Shown here in pieces: positions 51,386 through 59,660 of a stretch of DNA of 64,000 nucleotides. Under the pieces are notes generated by a model. That model ran no database searches. It saw nothing but the letters and a program-made list of their open reading frames with translations, and was not told the DNA's origin. This DNA is from Palsa-506 sp963755815. GTDB lineage: Bacteria > Actinomycetota > Actinomycetes > Streptosporangiales > Streptosporangiaceae. The stretch lies in assembly GCA_963755815.1 (NCBI GenBank), contig CAVWLF010000001.1, positions 1 to 64,000 of the forward strand. Direction: 5' to 3'. The translations under genes were made by a program, and so were the position numbers. How positions within the stretch are numbered: position 1 is the first letter of the stretch; each line of letters begins with the position of its first letter.

Positions 51386-53443
51386 TCATCCCGCACCGGC
51401 CAGGTAGCGGCCCAGCGCGCTGACCGGGAAGACCAGGCGGTACAGGTGGTAATTGATGTAGAAGTCACCCGGGAACCCGGTGCCGGTGTACTGCGGCTCG
51501 TCCCAGGTACCGTCCGGGCGCTGATGACTGGCCAGCCAGCGGACGCCGCGCTCTACGCAGGCCGCGTCATCCGCGCTGTCCCCGTCCCCGCTGGCCCCGT
51601 CCCCGTTGTTCCCGGCGCGGCCGGCCGCGCCGTGGCTGCTGCCGGTCTCGCCGTGGCCGGGTCCGGCGGCCGTGGAGCCCTGGCTCGCGGCCAGCAGCGC
51701 GAGCAGCGCCCATGCCGTCTGCGACGCCGTCGACTCGCCGCGCCCGGCCAGGCCCGGGTCGTCATAGGACCGCAGGTCCTCGCCCCAGCCGCCGTCCGGA
51801 TTCTGGTGCTCCCGGAGCCAGGCCACGGCCCGCCTGATCGGCGGCTTGCCGGGCAGCACGCCCGCGGCGATCAGCGCGGGCACCACCGCGCCGGTACCGT
51901 ACACGTAGTTCGCTCCCCACCGGCCGAACCAGGACCCGTCGTCCTCCTGCGCCCGCAGCAGCCAGGCCACGCCGCGGCGCACCGCCTTGCTGCCCGCCAG
52001 GCCCGCCGCGGCAAGCGCCTCGATGGTGTGCGCCGTGACATCCGCGGACGGCGGGTCGATCACCTCGCCGAAGTCGCAGAACGGCAGCTTGGCCACGATC
52101 TTCCTGGTGTTGTCCGCGTCGAAGGCGCCCCAGCCCCCGTCCCGGGACTGCATGCCGGTCAGCCAGCGGAGGCCGCGCGCCGTGGCCGCGGCCGACCGCG
52201 GCTCGGCGGCCGGGTCGACCCGCCGGAGCGCGAGCACCACCTCGGCGGTGTCGTCGATGTCCGGGTAGCCGTCGTTGTCGAACTCGAAGGCCCAGCCACC
52301 CGGGCTGAGCCCGGGCCGGCGGGCCTGCCAGTCACCCGGCCCGCGGATCTCCTCGCCGGCCACCCAGCGGGCCGCTGACGCCAGCGCCGGATGGTCGGCC
52401 GGAAGGCCGGCGTCGGAAAGCGCGATCATCGCCAGCACGGTGTCCCAGACCGGCGACTGGCATGCCTCCAGCCGCCTGGTCGGGCCGTCCGGCCCGTCGG
52501 CCCAGATGGTGAACCGGTCCAGCCCGGCCAGGCCGCGCTTGATCACCGGATGCTCCAGGCCGTAGCCCAGCAGGTGCAGCGCGATCAGCGAGTACACCCA
52601 GGGCGGCTGAATCCCGCCCCAGCAGCCATCGGCCTCCTGCCGGGCGATGATCCACTCCGCGCAGCGCCGCAGGGCCGCGGTCCGGACCGCGCGCATCGGG
52701 CGGGTTTGCTCGCCATGCCGGTGGTAGGCGTGCAGCACGCGGTCAAGCCCGCCGAAGAAGGCCGGCCAGCCCGGCCGCGGCAGGCCCCCGGCGCGGGCCG
52801 CGGCCGGCCCGGGGCCCGGATCAGGCGCGGCCGGCCACAGCTCGGGCAGCGCAAAGGGCAGCGAGCGGACGGGGCGCAGCGATCCGACAATGGTCAGCGG
52901 GACGATCGTCTGCCTGGCCCAGCAGGCCCAGTCCTGCACGTTCAGCGGGAACCAGCCGGGCAGGTAGATCATCTCCGGCGGCATCACCGGGAGCTCGTCC
53001 CAGGACCACTCGCCGAAGAGGGCCAGCCAGATCCTGGTGAACACGCGGGTGGCGGGAATGCCCCCGGCCGCGCGGATCCAGCCCGCCGCCCGCGCCATGT
53101 GCGCGGCGTCCGGCGAGTCGCCGGCCAGCCGCAGCGCGACGTAGGCCTCGACGGTGGTGGAGAGGTCAGCGTCGCCCTGGTAGTAGTTCGCCCAGGTCCC
53201 GTCCGCTCGCTGCCGGGACCTGATCCACCGCGCCGCGGCCGCCGTCTCCGGCTCCGCCCGGATGCCGAGGAACTCGCGGAGGAGCAGGTCCTCCGCATCC
53301 ATGGTGACGTTGGTCTCCAGCTCGCCCTGCCACCAGCCGCCGGGGTGCTGCAGGTCAAGCAGATGACGGGCGGCCAGGTCCAGCGCCGTCCGCGCGACCT
53401 CGGGCGCCGCCTGCCCGCCGGGGCGTGCCTGCGTCACCGTCAT
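51386..53443 (-). CDS. shc: Squalene-hopene cyclase
   Basis: 685 residues. The catalytic acid motif DIDDTA (about 395-400) is in GYPDIDDTAEVVLALRR. QW-type repeats are spread along the protein (GGWWQGELETNVTMDAED; ADGTWANYYQGDADLSTTVE; DGGWGAFDADN; DDGSWFGRWGANYVYGTGA). WFPLNVQDWACWARQTIVPL is the usual membrane-channel region. It cyclises squalene to hopene/hopanol on the membrane surface. An insertion rich in Gly/Ala/Asp/Ser (about residues 583-620, encoded at about 51580-51690) breaks the C-terminal part without removing a motif. Located between the prenyl synthase and hpnG-ispH genes. Confidence 0.96.
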   Translation of the reverse strand: MTVTQARPGGQAAPEVARTALDLAARHLLDLQHPGGWWQGELETNVTMDAEDLLLREFLGIRAEPETAAAARWIRSRQRADGTWANYYQGDADLSTTVEAYVALRLAGDSPDAAHMARAAGWIRAAGGIPATRVFTRIWLALFGEWSWDELPVMPPEMIYLPGWFPLNVQDWACWARQTIVPLTIVGSLRPVRSLPFALPELWPAAPDPGPGPAAARAGGLPRPGWPAFFGGLDRVLHAYHRHGEQTRPMRAVRTAALRRCAEWIIARQEADGCWGGIQPPWVYSLIALHLLGYGLEHPVIKRGLAGLDRFTIWADGPDGPTRRLEACQSPVWDTVLAMIALSDAGLPADHPALASAARWVAGEEIRGPGDWQARRPGLSPGGWAFEFDNDGYPDIDDTAEVVLALRRVDPAAEPRSAAATARGLRWLTGMQSRDGGWGAFDADNTRKIVAKLPFCDFGEVIDPPSADVTAHTIEALAAAGLAGSKAVRRGVAWLLRAQEDDGSWFGRWGANYVYGTGAVVPALIAAGVLPGKPPIRRAVAWLREHQNPDGGWGEDLRSYDDPGLAGRGESTASQTAWALLALLAASQGSTAAGPGHGETGSSHGAAGRAGNNGDGASGDGDSADDAACVERGVRWLASHQRPDGTWDEPQYTGTGFPGDFYINYHLYRLVFPVSALGRYLAGAG

Positions 53444-53524
53444 GTCGCCGTCCCGCTCATCTCGCCGCTCTCCGCTTCGTCTGCCCTGCGGTACTCGGCT
53501 CAGCCGCGTACCGGTCCGTCATGA

Positions 53525-54556
53525 TCAGCTCTGCCGCGCCGTGATGAACTCGGCGATCCCCGCGAACTCCGCCCGTACGTCATCGGGCATGTCGGTCGCG
53601 GCCAGGCACTCGCCGGCCGAGGCGAGCTGCACATCCGCCTCCGCCTCGACCCAGGCCCGGCCGCCGGCCGCCTCGACCAGGTCAGCGGCCCGCAGCAGGT
53701 CGTCCTCGCCGAGCGGCCCGGTGGAACTCAGCAACTCGCCGAGCTCAGCGCCCGCCTCGGTGCCGCTGGTCAGCGCCGCGACGACCGGAAGTGACTTCTT
53801 CCTGGCCCGCAGGTCGGAGCGGACCGGCTTGCCGGTGACCTCGGGGGCGCCCCAGATGCCGAGCAGGTCGTCGGTGAGCTGGAACGCGAGCCCGGCGTGC
53901 GCGCCGAACCCGGCCAGGCCCATGGCCAGCTCGGCCGGGGCGCCGACGTAGATCGCCCCGATGCTGCAGGCGCACGCCATCAGCGCGGCGGTCTTGTCAC
54001 CCGCCATCTCCAGGCACTCATCCAGCGTCACGTCATCGCGCCGCTCGAAGGCCAGGTCCGCGCCCTGGCCCGCGATCAGCCGCTGGACCGAGGCGGACAG
54101 GCAGCGGGACGCCCACAGGCCCTGCGGCGCCGGGCCCTCCAGCAGCATGTCCTGGGCGAGCACCAGGAGGGCGTCGCCGGCCAGGATGGCCGCTCCCACG
54201 CCGAACACCGTCCACGCCGTCGGCCGGTGCCTGCGTTCGGTGTCGCCGTCCATGATGTCGTCGTGCACGAGGGAGAAGTTGTGCACGAGTTCCACCGCCG
54301 CCGCGGCGGCCACCCCGCGCTCGGGCGCGGTTCGGGCCGCCCGGGTGGACAGCAAGGCGAATGCGGGCCGCAGCGCCTTGCCCATCCCGCCGGGCCGGCC
54401 GTCGGTACCGGTCGGCTGGCCCGCCGCGTCCGCCAGGCCGAGGTGGTAGGCGGCGACGGATCGCACGTCCGGGCTCAGCCGGCTGACCGCGGCGGCGATC
54501 GCCGGTCCGACCAGATCGCGGGCCGTCTCAACGCCGGCCGGCATGGTGGCCGTCAT
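53525..54556 (-). CDS. Polyprenyl diphosphate synthase of the hopanoid cluster
   Basis: 343 residues from ATG 54556, which overlaps the hpnE stop (ATGA). The first Asp-rich motif is LVHDDIMDGDTERRHRPTAW (about Asp101), the second LAFQLTDDLLGIWGAPEVTG (about Asp229), in the shorter DDLLG form common in actinobacteria. GGMGKALRPAFALLSTRAA is the isopentenyl-diphosphate site. It probably makes farnesyl diphosphate for HpnC/D. The chain length is inferred from context, not residues. Confidence 0.9.
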   Translation of the reverse strand: MTATMPAGVETARDLVGPAIAAAVSRLSPDVRSVAAYHLGLADAAGQPTGTDGRPGGMGKALRPAFALLSTRAARTAPERGVAAAAAVELVHNFSLVHDDIMDGDTERRHRPTAWTVFGVGAAILAGDALLVLAQDMLLEGPAPQGLWASRCLSASVQRLIAGQGADLAFERRDDVTLDECLEMAGDKTAALMACACSIGAIYVGAPAELAMGLAGFGAHAGLAFQLTDDLLGIWGAPEVTGKPVRSDLRARKKSLPVVAALTSGTEAGAELGELLSSTGPLGEDDLLRAADLVEAAGGRAWVEAEADVQLASAGECLAATDMPDDVRAEFAGIAEFITARQS

Positions 54557-56004
54557 GACGGCGCTCCGGCCCCGGCCGGCGCAGGCGTGCCCGCCGGGCA
54601 GGCCAGCTCCCGGCCAGGCGGCCAGGCCAGGCCTCGTCTCAGTTCCCGCGCCGCATTCAGCCCGCTTCGCACTGCGCCCTCCATGGTGTCCGGCCAGCCG
54701 GTATCGGTCCACGCGCCGGCCAGCACCAGCCCGGGCAGGCCGGTGGCCGCGGCCGGCCGTAGCTGACCGCACCCCGGCGCCTGGCGGAATGTCGCCTGGC
54801 GCTCCCTGGTCACGAAGAAATCGGTAATCTGCGCCTGCCGGGCCGCCGGGAATAGCTCCGCCAGCGCGGGCACGAATTGCTCGCGCAGCCGCGCGGCGGG
54901 GACGTCGATGTAGTCGTCCGCGGCCGACAGCGACACCGCGAGGTACTGGCCGCCCGGCTGGCCCGAGGATGCGGTCTTGTCGAAGACCCACTGCACCGGG
55001 GAGTCCACCGCGGCGGCGAACGGCAGCCTGGTGACCCGCCGGTCGTAGATGACATGCACATTGACGATCGGCGATGAGCCGAGCGCGGCCCACCGGGTTT
55101 CGCCGGCCGCGGCCGGCATCAGGCGCGCGGCCGGCCCGGGCGGCACGGCGATCACCACGCCGTCGGCGGGCAGCGACGACTGCGCGCGATCGGCGCCGGC
55201 CGCGGCGGTGACGCTCAGCCCGCCGCCTGGCCCGGGCGTGACGGCGACCGCGGCCGTGCCGAGCCGCACCTCGGCTCCGAGTTCCGCCAGCAGCGTCGCG
55301 GCGGCGGTGCCGTGCAGTTCGCCGAGCGGAACCGCCGGCACCCCGATGTCAGCGGCATCCCGGGCGCCGAGCAGGGCCATCCGGACCACGGTGGCGGCCA
55401 GCGCCAGGCTCGCGTCATCGCCGGCGATGTTCAGGGCCGAGACGACGAAGAGATCCCACAGCACCCGGCGGGCCCGCTCGCCCTGGCCCCGGGCGGCCAG
55501 CCAGTCCCCGAGCCGCTCGCTGTCCAGGCCGGGCCGGGCCGGGTTGAGGAAGCGCATGGCCAGCGCGGCCCGGGCCACGCCGAGCCGCGCCGCGGGCGAG
55601 AGCAGCGAGTATCCGGCCAGCGCCCGGCCCATCTGCAGCGGGCCGGGCAGTGCGGTCCGGCGCAGCCGGGCCGTGCCGCCGGGGGAAAGCACGGTGATGT
55701 CAAAGCGATCCTGGATCGTGGCCGAGCCCGTCATGCCGAGCCTGGCCAGCAGGCCCCGGTAGGCACTGCAGCAGCGGAGGAAGACATGCTGGCCGTTGTC
55801 GATGACCAGGCCGTCCCGGCTGAAGGAGCTGGTCGCCCCGCCCAGCCTGGGCCTGGCCTCCAGCAGCGTGACGCCGACGCCCGACTCCCGCAGCGCGATA
55901 GCGGCGGTGATCCCGGCCAGACCGCCGCCGATCACCACCACGCTGCGGCCGGGCGCGGCATCGCCTGGCCGGGGGGCGGGCCCGCCGCCGGCCGGGGCGC
56001 TCAT
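54553..56004 (-). CDS. hpnE: HpnE, hydroxysqualene dehydroxylase (FAD amine-oxidase family)
   Basis: 483 residues from ATG 56004. The FAD motif is SVVVIGGGLAGITAAIALRE followed by LLEARPRLGGATSSFSRDGL. The segment VIDNGQHVFLRCCSAYRGLL is diagnostic for HpnE. The C-terminal FAD motif is GLVLAGAWTDTGWPDTMEGA. It reduces hydroxysqualene to squalene, the last step of the HpnCDE route. Overlaps hpnD upstream and the prenyl synthase gene downstream, each by 4 nt. Confidence 0.94.
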   Translation of the reverse strand: MSAPAGGGPAPRPGDAAPGRSVVVIGGGLAGITAAIALRESGVGVTLLEARPRLGGATSSFSRDGLVIDNGQHVFLRCCSAYRGLLARLGMTGSATIQDRFDITVLSPGGTARLRRTALPGPLQMGRALAGYSLLSPAARLGVARAALAMRFLNPARPGLDSERLGDWLAARGQGERARRVLWDLFVVSALNIAGDDASLALAATVVRMALLGARDAADIGVPAVPLGELHGTAAATLLAELGAEVRLGTAAVAVTPGPGGGLSVTAAAGADRAQSSLPADGVVIAVPPGPAARLMPAAAGETRWAALGSSPIVNVHVIYDRRVTRLPFAAAVDSPVQWVFDKTASSGQPGGQYLAVSLSAADDYIDVPAARLREQFVPALAELFPAARQAQITDFFVTRERQATFRQAPGCGQLRPAAATGLPGLVLAGAWTDTGWPDTMEGAVRSGLNAARELRRGLAWPPGRELACPAGTPAPAGAGAPS

Positions 56005-56909
56005 GCCGCCGCCACCGGGCCGGCGGGCGGCAGCACCACTGGCATCACGCCCGCCAGCGAGCGCACCGCGACGATGGCCTTCTCCCCCGCCGACAGCGAC
56101 AGCCGGCGCTGCAGCGCCGCGGCCGGCTCCGCGCTGATGTGCCCGAGCAGCCGGACGTAGATGCCGGCCATCGCCCCGGCGCACGCCGCGCTGCGCCGGT
56201 CAAGCAGCGGCAGCAGCCGCAGCCCGGTGGCATACCAGCCGCGGGCGCGATCGGCCTCGAACCGCACCACGTCCTCCAGCTGGGCGCTGGCGGGCAGGCC
56301 GGTGGTGCCATCCGGGGCCAGTGCCGTGCCGAAGCGCGCGAGGTCGTCGGCGGGCAGATAGACCCGGCCGGTGCCGAAATCCTCCCGGATGTCCCGCAGG
56401 ATGTTGGTCAGCTGCAGCGCCACGCCCAGCGCATCGGCCAGCGGCGCCGCCACGGCCGTGTCCGGGCAGCCGAACACGCCCAGCGACAGCCGCCCGATCG
56501 AGCCGGCCACGCACCGGCAGTAGTGCTCAAGGTCGTCAAACGTGGCGTACGTGGTGCCCCGCACGTCCGCCTCGCAGCCGTCGATGAGCTCACCGAAGGC
56601 ATCGAGCGGGATCGCGAACTGGGTGGCCGCGTCGGCCAGCGCGACGAGCACCGGGTCAGCGGAGGTGCCCGCGGCCGGCCCGGACAGTGCGGTCACGCTG
56701 GCCCTGGCCTCCGCGAGCGCCGCCAGCTTGCTGGCGGCGGGCAGGGTGCCGTCACCGATGTCATCGACCCGCCGCGCGAACGCGTACACGGCGGACAGCG
56801 CGCGGCGCTTGGCCGCGGGCAGCAGCCGGATTCCGTAGGAGAAATTCCTCGCCTGCGTCCTGGTGATCTGCTCACAGTGCTGATACGCGGCACGCACCTC
56901 GATCGGCAT
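56001..56909 (-). CDS. hpnD: HpnD, presqualene diphosphate synthase
   Basis: 302 residues from ATG 56909. Asp-rich motif 1 is VYAFARRVDDIGDG, motif 2 is LTNILRDIREDFGTGRVYLP, and YEHYCRCVAGSIG-like sequence (DDLEHYCRCVAGSIGRLS) is the usual substrate helix. It condenses two farnesyl diphosphates to presqualene diphosphate. The start is uncertain: GTG 56927 has GGGACGG 6 nt upstream, and ATG 56948 would overlap hpnC by 17 nt. Paralogous to HpnC. Confidence 0.93.
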   Translation of the reverse strand: MPIEVRAAYQHCEQITRTQARNFSYGIRLLPAAKRRALSAVYAFARRVDDIGDGTLPAASKLAALAEARASVTALSGPAAGTSADPVLVALADAATQFAIPLDAFGELIDGCEADVRGTTYATFDDLEHYCRCVAGSIGRLSLGVFGCPDTAVAAPLADALGVALQLTNILRDIREDFGTGRVYLPADDLARFGTALAPDGTTGLPASAQLEDVVRFEADRARGWYATGLRLLPLLDRRSAACAGAMAGIYVRLLGHISAEPAAALQRRLSLSAGEKAIVAVRSLAGVMPVVLPPAGPVAAA

Positions 56910-56931
56910 CGGAACCCGGGTGTCCACCGCG

Positions 56932-58047
56932 TTACCGTCCCGTCGCATAGCAGCGCAGCAGTTCCGCCACGGTCCGGCGCGCGCGGGGGCGCGGCGTGGC
57001 CCTGAGCACATCGTGATCGGCGGCCGCGATCGCGGCCAGCGCGGCCCGGCCGCCGGCCACGTATCCGGCCACGGCCGCCCGGGCGAACCCGCGCAGCGTG
57101 CCGACCAGCGGAGCGCCGGCATCGAGCAGCGCCCGGGCCCGCTGCGTCTCGAACCCGACCAGCGCGCGCAGCGCGGGCGACGACCGGGGCGCGGAAAGGT
57201 CGGACTCGGCGCAGCCGTACCTGGTCATGTCCTCGCCGGGCAGGTAGATACGCCCGGCCCGGAAGTCCTCGCCGACGTCCTGCCAGTGCTCGGCCAGCTG
57301 CAGCGCGGTGCAGACCTGATCGGAGAGCGCGGCCCGGGCCGGGGAGAACGCGCCGAAGGCATACAGCACAATCCGGCCGACCGGATTGGCCGAAAGGCGG
57401 CAGTATCCCTGCAGGTCATCGAATGTCGGATAGCGGGTGACCAGCTGGTCCTGCCGGTTGGCCTGGATCAGGTCCAGAAAGGGCTGCGGCGGGATCGCGC
57501 ACTGGCTGACGACCGGGCCGAGTGCGCGGATCACGCTCAGTTCCGGGCCGCCGCCCTGGCCCGCGTCCCGGTGGCCCGCCTCGTCCCGGTGACCCGCAGC
57601 GGCCTGATCCGCAGCGGGCCCCCCAGCGCCCGCCCGGTCCGCATCCGGCAGGCCCGCGCCCGCCTGGTCCGCATCCGGCGGGCTCGCACCCGCCCCGTCC
57701 GCATCCGGCAGGCCCGCGTACAGCCTGCCCAGGTCGGCCTCCAGCTCATCGAGCAGGCGGGCCCGCTCGGCGACCGGAGCGCGGTCCCCGATGTCATCGG
57801 CCGTGCGGGCGAAGCCGTAGACGGCCATCAGGTGCTGCCGGTGGCGCGCGGGCAGCAGCCGGAGGGCGACCGGGAAATTCTCGCCCGCCGACCGGGCCGC
57901 CATCGCCGCCTGGATACCCGGCCCGGTGGCCGGCGAAGGGCCGGTTGATGCCGGGCCCCCGTCGGCCGCGACCGCGATTGTGTCAGCCGACAGGCCGGAT
58001 TCCCGGTCGGGGAACCCGGTGCCCATTGGCGTCCGGTCGCGTGTCAC
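56932..58047 (-). CDS. hpnC: HpnC, hydroxysqualene synthase, with a decapeptide-repeat insertion
   Basis: About 371 residues from GTG 58047 (AGGG just upstream); ATG 58026 and ATG 58110 are alternatives. Motif 1 is VYGFARTADDIGDRA; motif 2 is EHWQDVGEDFRAGRIYLP, the HpnC form. YPTFDDLQGYCRLSANPVGR is the substrate helix. The enzyme converts presqualene diphosphate to hydroxysqualene. Between motif 1 and the next helix an Asp/Ala/Gly-rich insert contains repeats of type LPDADRAGAG (three 30-bp units around 57638-57727), then HRDEAGHRDAG; ordinary HpnC lacks this. First gene of the operon, directly downstream of the palindromic repeats. Confidence 0.92.
   Translation of the reverse strand: MTRDRTPMGTGFPDRESGLSADTIAVAADGGPASTGPSPATGPGIQAAMAARSAGENFPVALRLLPARHRQHLMAVYGFARTADDIGDRAPVAERARLLDELEADLGRLYAGLPDADGAGASPPDADQAGAGLPDADRAGAGGPAADQAAAGHRDEAGHRDAGQGGGPELSVIRALGPVVSQCAIPPQPFLDLIQANRQDQLVTRYPTFDDLQGYCRLSANPVGRIVLYAFGAFSPARAALSDQVCTALQLAEHWQDVGEDFRAGRIYLPGEDMTRYGCAESDLSAPRSSPALRALVGFETQRARALLDAGAPLVGTLRGFARAAVAGYVAGGRAALAAIAAADHDVLRATPRPRARRTVAELLRCYATGR
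57638..57727 (-). repeat. 30-bp in-frame tandem repeat inside hpnC
   Basis: GTCCGCATCCGGCRGGCYCG begins at 57638, 57668 and 57698, an exact 30-bp period. Each unit encodes ten residues of PDADxAGAGL type. Confidence 0.9.
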
Positions 58048-58087
58048 GGTCCCTATTTCTGCACAGTTCTCATGGATTTGCAAATAA

Positions 58088-58165
58088 ATGACATCGACGT
58101 CATATGACATGCGTGTCGCTCTTCCCGGAAATCATGACGCGGACGTCACATGACGTCCGTGTCGC
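58088..58165 (-). promoter_or_regulatory. Two direct copies of a palindromic element upstream of hpnC
   Basis: Copy A (58088-58119) and copy B (58134-58165) align over about 32 bp as ATGACRYSGACGTCAYATGA followed by CRTSCGTGTCGC, 46 bp apart. Copy B contains GGACGTCA-CA-TGACGTCC (58141-58158), a perfect 8-2-8 dyad; copy A contains GTCATATGAC (58099-58108). Two dyads on similar helical faces upstream of the first hopanoid gene are best explained as operators for a dimeric regulator. Confidence 0.65.
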
Positions 58166-58388
58166 CTTTCCGCGTGACTCCCGCCAGATCGCGGCGGTGC
58201 GCAGATCATATAGGCCGGCCGGGCTGGCGGGAGCACATTATTCCGTTCGTGACCGATTGTCGGCACCGATTGCAATAAACCCGCCGCGGCGGAATTAATC
58301 TGCTAAGTAAAATTCATATCGCCGGAGCGGTCCCCCGATCGGGCCGCGCCGTCGCGATCAGGGCCGCCGCCAGGTGCCGCTGGGCAGC
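58166..58388. other. Intergenic region upstream of the hopanoid operon
   Basis: No gene seen. 58250-58320 is relatively AT-rich for this genome (TTGCAATAAAC, AATTAATCTGCTAAGTAAAATT) and may hold promoter elements for hpnC, or the end of the phosphatase transcript, which ends at 58389. Confidence 0.5.
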
Positions 58389-59489
58389 TCAGGCCCGCCA
58401 GATGAGAACCAGCGCGCAGTCGTCCGAGCTGCGCGCGCCCGCCTGCATGGACCGGACCAGCGCCCCGGCCCCGGCCCCGAAGCCCGATGCCACCAGCCGG
58501 TCCGCCTCGCCGAGCAGCCGGTCAATCCCGGCGTCAATGTCCCGGCCCGGCACTTCCACCAGCCCGTCGGTGTAAAGCATCAGCGCGTCACCCGGCCGCA
58601 GCGCGCCGCGTTCCGGAACGCTACGCAAATCGGGAACCACGCCGAGGACGATCCCCCGGGCCTGGGTAATCCGCCAGGTCCCGGCGCCCGCGTCAAAATG
58701 CGCGGCCGGCGGGTGCCCGGCAGAAGCGACAATGTAGTCCCCGGTCGCGAGGTCCAGCGACAGGTGCACGGCGGTGACGAAACCCTCCGTGGATGGCCCG
58801 CGCCGCAGATAGGCATTGCACGAAGCGAGAAACTCGCCGCGGGGCACGGAGCCAAGGAGCCCGCCGAATGCGCCGGATAGCAGCAGCGCACGGGTGCCGG
58901 CGTCGATCCCCTTTCCGGGCACGTCGACCAGCGCCACCTCAAGGGTCTTGCCGTCGCAGGCGGAGACCAGGAAATCGCCGCCGAACGACGCCCCGTCGGC
59001 CGGCTGCAGGATCGAGGTCGATTTCCAGCCGGGCGGCAGCGCGGGCAGCTTGCCCTGCGCCCGGATCCGGTCCCGCAGCTCGATCAGCATCTGGTCCCCG
59101 CGCAGGCCCTGCACGCCGAGCTTGGCCCGGGTCCTGGCCAGGACAAACGCGAACGCGGCAGTGATCACGATGGTCGCGATGATGCCAGGAGGAGCCCGGC
59201 CCGCCATCACGTCGTAGGCCAGCGTGGCTGCGACGACGCCGAACAGGACCAGCAGCGCGCGGGGCCAGAGCAGCAGGCCGCCGGCCATGATGGGCAGGAT
59301 CATCACCCCGGCCGGGAACCACGACTGGGACACGTGCCCGCCCGCGATGCCGATGCCCACGGTGACGGCGGCCAGCACGACGAAGAGCCGCCGGTTCCTG
59401 GTAATGAACTGCCGCCGAACCCAGCCGCGCACCCGTGCCGCGGCCGCCTGCGCGGCGCGGAGCTGGCGGTGCGGCACCGAGGTAACCAT
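58389..59489 (-). CDS. SpoIIE/PP2C-type phosphatase with N-terminal membrane domain
   Basis: 366 residues from ATG 59489. Four to five hydrophobic segments fall at about 30-120 (LFVVLAAVTVGIGIAGGHVS; VMILPIMAGGLLLWPRALLV). A PP2C-like SpoIIE domain follows (about 160-366: STSILQPADGASFGGDFLVS; VALVDVPGKGIDAGTRALLL, where the metal Asp and the VxGKG motif are seen; LMLYTDGLVEVPGRDIDAGI). ARSSDDCALVLIWRA is the usual end. Such enzymes dephosphorylate anti-anti-sigma factors; no sensor domain or partner switch genes are adjacent. Divergent from the transglycosylase-like gene with 170 bp between. Confidence 0.9.
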   Translation of the reverse strand: MVTSVPHRQLRAAQAAAARVRGWVRRQFITRNRRLFVVLAAVTVGIGIAGGHVSQSWFPAGVMILPIMAGGLLLWPRALLVLFGVVAATLAYDVMAGRAPPGIIATIVITAAFAFVLARTRAKLGVQGLRGDQMLIELRDRIRAQGKLPALPPGWKSTSILQPADGASFGGDFLVSACDGKTLEVALVDVPGKGIDAGTRALLLSGAFGGLLGSVPRGEFLASCNAYLRRGPSTEGFVTAVHLSLDLATGDYIVASAGHPPAAHFDAGAGTWRITQARGIVLGVVPDLRSVPERGALRPGDALMLYTDGLVEVPGRDIDAGIDRLLGEADRLVASGFGAGAGALVRSMQAGARSSDDCALVLIWRA

Positions 59490-59660
59490 GTTGGCCGCAC
59501 TGTATCGGTATGCGGCCGTTCCGGCACGTTCCCGCCGGTCCGCGCGGCCCCGCTGCCGCCCGGCCGGGCTGGCCGGCAGCGGGCAGGCCGCCGATCGCCA
59601 AGCCGGGCCCGGCCGAGGATACTGTGCAGGCGGACTTGATACGAGGGGGTCGAAAGCAGC

